Source of the DNA: Kocuria sp.
GTDB lineage: Bacteria > Actinomycetota > Actinomycetes > Actinomycetales > Micrococcaceae
DNA: 64,000 nt
NCBI GenBank assembly: GCA_030524035.1
Contig: JAUNHG010000006.1
Location: forward strand, 1-64,000
Direction of reading: 5' to 3'
The notes beneath the pieces are model-generated. The model was not told the DNA's origin, did not search any database, and was given only the letters and a program-made list of their open reading frames with translations. How positions within the stretch are numbered: the stretch's first letter is position 1; each line of letters starts with the position of its first letter. The position numbers were made by a program, and so were the translations under genes. Below, one piece after another: positions 60,382 to 64,000 of the stretch.

Positions 60382-61596
60382 TCACTCCTCGTCCTCCCAA
60401 ATCTCTGCGACAGCAGCTTCCCGGGCTAATTCCTTGGTGGATTCTTCAAAGCCCCATTTACCATCGGCTTCCACCATGACTAACCATTTGCCTTCCTCGA
60501 ATTCGCCGTATGCCAAGGAACGCCCCGATTCGTTTGCCATCATTTCCGGGGTGTCGTAGGTGCCGTCCTCGTAATCGGCCAAAGCATGAACCCCGAAGAC
60601 AGAAGCGCCATTGTGGCTCAGCTTGTACCACGTACTGCTGTCTTTGATGTCCAGGGTGAATACGGCCGAGCCGTCACCCTTAATATTGCCGCCGTCGATA
60701 TTCTGTAGGTCATCAAGGTTGTAAACCTTGATCTCAAAGTCCCCGTCGTCCTCCGTCCACACCTTGGTCACAGGGTTGCCCCTTTCATAGGAGTAGGACG
60801 AAAGCAACTGGAAATATTCCTCATCCTCGCCGAAGATCCCACCGGCACCGCGCACGTAAGCTGTGGAGCCGTCTTTATGCTCTGCCTCAAAAGATACGTA
60901 ACGATCACTTTTAACGGTGACGGAGATCAGTTGAGGTGCATCGTCACCATTGGGGCGAGGAAGTTCGATTTCGCCATCATCCTGCGTGAATGTAGCTTCC
61001 GGTTCAGCGGGGTTCTTCACTTCCTTTGCCCCTTCCGGATCCACCGCCAAACGCGTTGCATCATCGGATACTTCCGGCGGCCCCCCGCTGCTTGAATCAC
61101 CGCTGGGTGAGGACTGATCAGAGCTGCTGGATGATGGGCTTGAGGCACCCGATGCCTGTTCATTGTCGTTACCGAACACCCCGGTGAGCACCAAAAGCAA
61201 CACCAGCAGGATCACCATGAGCAAAGCAATCACAGCCCCTAAAATCCAGGGCAACTTGGATGCGCCGCCGTTGCCTCCCGACCATGTCCCCTGAGGTTGT
61301 GTGGAGTTCACCGGTTGCTGTCCGGTAGGCGGTCCCTGGTACTGAGGCATTTCACCGGTTTGACCAACACCAGCCGAGGTAGCGGAGATCGTGTCATCCG
61401 CTGCGGTGGGAGAGTCATCGTCAGATGGTGACGATGACTGATACGCGGCGGCTGCATCATTGTCCGGGTTTTCCACCCAGAGTTCCCAGCCTTCGGGAGC
61501 AGGGCCCCAGGCGGGATCAGGCTGCCATCCCGGTGGTGGTTGCCACCCTTCGGGCGGCTTGGGCCAGTTGGGCGGTGGGTTGAAGCTACGAGCCAT
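60382..61596 (-). CDS. Membrane-anchored envelope protein with PPxGW repeats
   Basis: 404 aa. The first 40 residues hold tandem short repeats (WPKPPEGWQPPPGW, then WGPAPEGWELW) of the kind found at cytoplasmic N-termini of actinobacterial membrane proteins. A disordered stretch follows, then one membrane helix (about 116-140), a Ser-rich linker and an extracytoplasmic beta-rich domain (about 200-380) of unknown family. GAGGAG lies just before ATG 61596. It is convergent with the kinase gene (1-nt gap) and diverges from the next gene. Confidence 0.75.
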   Translation of the reverse strand: MARSFNPPPNWPKPPEGWQPPPGWQPDPAWGPAPEGWELWVENPDNDAAAAYQSSSPSDDDSPTAADDTISATSAGVGQTGEMPQYQGPPTGQQPVNSTQPQGTWSGGNGGASKLPWILGAVIALLMVILLVLLLVLTGVFGNDNEQASGASSPSSSSSDQSSPSGDSSSGGPPEVSDDATRLAVDPEGAKEVKNPAEPEATFTQDDGEIELPRPNGDDAPQLISVTVKSDRYVSFEAEHKDGSTAYVRGAGGIFGEDEEYFQLLSSYSYERGNPVTKVWTEDDGDFEIKVYNLDDLQNIDGGNIKGDGSAVFTLDIKDSSTWYKLSHNGASVFGVHALADYEDGTYDTPEMMANESGRSLAYGEFEEGKWLVMVEADGKWGFEESTKELAREAAVAEIWEDEE

Positions 61597-61937
61597 AGTT
61601 GCTCCTCATCCGTTGACTTCAGACTGTATGGGGCACATCAGTACAAACTGCCTAACGCGGCGCCCTGGGGGTCCAGGCGAAATGTCCTGTTTCCAGGAGG
61701 GGTTCACGATCTCAACATGTCCGTGTGTGCGTGAACACAGGAGTAACTCTAATTGTTTGCAGTCCCACATGTTCGGGACTGTGGAGCACAAATTGTCAGA
61801 GTGTGGAAGACGCAAAATTTCGCCAACAGCTGGTACTGAGAGGTTGTTGGTGATCAACAACGTAGGCTCGGGCCAGGAAAACATGCGCTGTCCATGGCAA
61901 TGGACGCCCGACCACAGAACCGAAAAGGTGATGTCCC
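61597..61937. promoter_or_regulatory. Divergent intergenic region with a 7-bp dyad
   Basis: About 340 nt without a gene. It holds a perfect inverted repeat GTTGTTG-GTGAT-CAACAAC at 61843-61861, 77 nt before the plus-strand gene, which may be an operator. Other short frames across it look spurious. Promoter boxes could not be assigned with confidence. Confidence 0.45.
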
Positions 61938-62948
61938 GTGGCCGATGCACACCCCGCAGCTTCCCATGAAGCTCTGCGCCGACCCTCAAAGCTCACAGCA
62001 GATCCCGCCGAACGACAGCGCGCGGTAGCCACCGCTGGTAACTTGGCCTCCCGCATCCTCACTGAGGTGGTAACTGGCCCCGGAAATACCCCGGCGGACC
62101 GGGTAGCGGCAGCTGTGTTCCTGCGCACCCTTTCCGATACCGCCAACGATGCCCCTGTCTTGGACCCTGGCATTGTTCAGGACCCCTCTGCATTGGACTT
62201 GACCTGGTCACCAGATCTTCATCCAGCAGCCCGGCAGGTGTTCAGTGAGCCCGTGATCATGGCCTTGCTGACCTGGGCTTCCAGCGCTAACCCCGGTGAA
62301 CCGCCGGTGCGTGCTGCTCGCGCCGCAGCGCAGTTACGTGTGGACGACGATGGTGCGATTTACCAGAAAGTGTCCCAGCGCGCGGTTCAAGTGGCCGAGC
62401 AACGCAACACCACCCGTATGCGCAAAAATGAGTTACGAGAGTTCACGGAAACTTTAGGACGCGCAGATCAGGCAGCCCGGGATTCGCGTGACAGCGACAG
62501 AGAGCAGGATGTCCCCGGTGACGCCCCAGCAGGGTGGTCCGACCACGACGACCGTGCGTTGGAAGATCTGTTGGGGCGCGGTCAGCCACCCGCGCAACCA
62601 ACCCAGGACCCATCGACCGCCCCACCAACGCCATCTGCCCCCGAACCGCCTGCGACTCCACCAGAGAGCGCACCACCCACCCCGGAACCCGCCGGGGACG
62701 GAAGCCCAGTGGGATTCAACCAACCACAGGACACCGGACGGTTTGAGGACCCTTGGTGGTCCGAGCCACACTCACAGAACCAAGACCCACCAGGGCCAGG
62801 ACCGCGTCGCGCTTACGATCCTCGTGCACTATTTGATGGGCCAATGTCTCCAGCCCAACGCGCCGATGAAAAGAACGTGCTGAGGAACTGGGCCATCACC
62901 GCAGGTGTCCTGCTGGTTCTGTTGGTGTTGGTGGGACTCCTCCTGTAA
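61938..62948 (+). CDS. Tail-anchored actinobacterial protein with proline-rich linker
   Basis: 336 aa. The N-terminal 185 residues are helical and soluble (LASRILTEVVTGPGNTPADR, then VRAARAAAQLRVDD). A long Pro/Ser/Thr linker (about 200-290) leads to a single C-terminal membrane helix (about 318-336, TAGVLLVLLVLVGLLL), giving a tail-anchored topology with the bulk in the cytoplasm. GTG 61938 follows AAAGGTGATG. The family is not recognised. It is convergent with the tctA gene, 16 nt apart. Confidence 0.7.
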   Translation: MADAHPAASHEALRRPSKLTADPAERQRAVATAGNLASRILTEVVTGPGNTPADRVAAAVFLRTLSDTANDAPVLDPGIVQDPSALDLTWSPDLHPAARQVFSEPVIMALLTWASSANPGEPPVRAARAAAQLRVDDDGAIYQKVSQRAVQVAEQRNTTRMRKNELREFTETLGRADQAARDSRDSDREQDVPGDAPAGWSDHDDRALEDLLGRGQPPAQPTQDPSTAPPTPSAPEPPATPPESAPPTPEPAGDGSPVGFNQPQDTGRFEDPWWSEPHSQNQDPPGPGPRRAYDPRALFDGPMSPAQRADEKNVLRNWAITAGVLLVLLVLVGLLL

Positions 62949-62964
62949 TAACAGAACCAGGTGG

Positions 62965-64000
62965 TTAGGCCTTCTGGGCTGCCCTGTTCATCAGTTTGGA
63001 ACGCACGGTAAGCGCGACGATCACCAACAACACCGCGTACAGCGCCACGGGGATAGGGCCGGACACCAAAACAGACCAATCCCCGCCAGAACTCAACAGG
63101 GCATCCCGCATACTGGACTCTGCCAAAGGTCCTAACACCATGCCAATCATCAGGGGCGCCAACGGAACGTCGTAACGGCGCATGACACAGCCCAAAATCC
63201 CCAAACCAAGTAACAGCACAAGGTCAAAGATCCGCGCTGACGTGGCGTAAACCCCCAAACCACAGAACACGGTGATCCCCGCGTAAAGGTACGGTTTAGG
63301 CACCAACAGCAGCTTGGCCCACAGGGGTGCAAACGGCAGGTTAAGAATCAGCAGCACCACCATGGCCACAAAAAAGCTGGCCAATAGCGCCCATACCAGT
63401 TCCGGGGAACGGTCAAACAACAGCGGGCCGGGTTGCAACCCATACTGTTGGAAAGCAGCCAACATGATCGCCGCAGTAGAGGAAACGGGCAAACCCAACG
63501 CCAGTAGCGCCCCCATGGCTGTGCCCGTGGTCGCGTTACCCGCCGCTTCCGGTGCCGCCAGCCCACGGATCGCCCCCGTACCAAACTGTGGCTGCGCCCG
63601 ACGACGATCAAGCCGGCGTTCGACGTCGTAGGCCATAAAGGTAGGAACTTCCGAACCACCCACCGGGATCACACCAAACGGCAGCCCAATGACCGTTCCA
63701 CGAGCCCACGCAGGCGCAGCTTCCTTAAATTCCCCAGCCTTCAAGAAAGGTCGACCCGTCACCTTCACCTGCTGTACGTCCTGCGTCTGGCGAACGCGGG
63801 TAGTTACATACAGCACCTCCCCCAGCGCCAAAACGGCAACGGTCACGGTCACCAAAGAAATACCGTCAAAAATTTGAGGAGCACCCATAGTGAAGCGCTC
63901 CACCCCAGACATTGCATCAATGCCTACCACGGCAATGGCCAACCCCATGACCAAAGACGCCAACCCTTTCACCACAGAAGCAGAGACAACCGACGAGGTA
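62965..64000 (-). CDS. tctA: Tripartite tricarboxylate transporter TctA, partial
   Basis: The C-terminal 345 residues of a TctA-family permease; the start lies beyond the right window edge. Family features seen are GTVIGLPFGVIPVGGSEVPTF, LGLPVSSTAAIMLAAF and LAPLMIGMVLGPLAESSMRDAL (here in the 20-residue part APLMIGMVLGPLAESSMRDA), with about eight membrane helices. TctA works with TctB and a TctC binding protein to import citrate or other carboxylates. An in-frame GTG at 63975 is not the start, because coding similarity (SASVVKGLASLVMGL) continues upstream to the edge. Confidence 0.92.
   Translation of the reverse strand, partial: TSSVVSASVVKGLASLVMGLAIAVVGIDAMSGVERFTMGAPQIFDGISLVTVTVAVLALGEVLYVTTRVRQTQDVQQVKVTGRPFLKAGEFKEAAPAWARGTVIGLPFGVIPVGGSEVPTFMAYDVERRLDRRRAQPQFGTGAIRGLAAPEAAGNATTGTAMGALLALGLPVSSTAAIMLAAFQQYGLQPGPLLFDRSPELVWALLASFFVAMVVLLILNLPFAPLWAKLLLVPKPYLYAGITVFCGLGVYATSARIFDLVLLLGLGILGCVMRRYDVPLAPLMIGMVLGPLAESSMRDALLSSGGDWSVLVSGPIPVALYAVLLVIVALTVRSKLMNRAAQKA

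Noticed and set aside
63975-64000. Start of tctA at GTG 63975
   Set aside because: The frame stays open to the window edge with family-like residues (SASVV), and TctA proteins are about 500 aa, so the gene is cut by the edge.

Overview
The window looks like a chromosomal segment of a mid-to-high-GC Gram-positive actinobacterium, most likely a Micrococcales relative. The basis is GTG/TTG starts, ESX-type (type VII) secretion genes, an actinobacterial cysI-H-D-N operon with an FprA-type reductase, the pta-ackA order, and the absence of outer-membrane functions. Species cannot be named from the sequence alone. No insertion sequence, rRNA or CRISPR array was seen.

Layout. 1-403: tRNA-Phe (cut by the window edge), tRNA-Asp and tRNA-Glu, all minus strand. 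556-1908: FAD-linked sugar-lactone oxidase. 1919-11182: one minus-strand sulfur-assimilation operon, transcribed cysI-cysH-cysD-cysN-ssuA-ssuB-ssuC-fprA, with mostly 1-11 nt overlaps. 11292-17973: type VII secretion core (eccC with a 3' frameshift, MinD-like ATPase, eccD, small membrane protein). Opposite it, 18265-23292 carries two WXG100-like proteins, a small partner protein, a putative secreted effector, two nucleotide-identical membrane immunity-like genes in tandem, and an unknown 387-aa protein. I regard the effector/duplicated-immunity module as the most interesting system here.

23380-34818: mixed housekeeping and accessory genes. These are a YchJ-like SEC-C protein, an AT-rich DUF4041/GIY-YIG gene that runs into the end of a DMT transporter, a HAD phosphatase, an NCS2 purine permease, a spermidine-synthase-like methyltransferase, a thiamine-binding-type protein, an ORC/AAA-type ATPase, and pta-ackA.

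34827-53188: cell-surface polysaccharide region. It holds a Wzx-like flippase, WecG/TagA/CpsF transferase, an alpha/alpha-toroid protein, GT4, a Wzy-like polymerase, a divergent Wzz-like protein, and two PaaK/CapK-like ligases sharing a 370-bp identical tract. putA lies inside the region, followed by a pyruvyltransferase-GT2 fusion and a GH15 glucoamylase/trehalase-like enzyme.

53567-64000: small membrane proteins (one DUF805 gene frameshifted), a universal stress protein, MATE exporter, S4 RNA-binding protein, GlcNAc-kinase-like protein, two actinobacterial envelope proteins, and the 3' part of a TctA-type tricarboxylate transporter.

Functionally, the sulfur operon takes imported sulfur compounds through ATP sulfurylase, APS reductase and ferredoxin-dependent sulfite reductase, with FprA probably supplying reduced ferredoxin. 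The T7SS core and the gene set opposite it look like one secretion/competition unit, and the polysaccharide genes form an export/polymerisation pathway.
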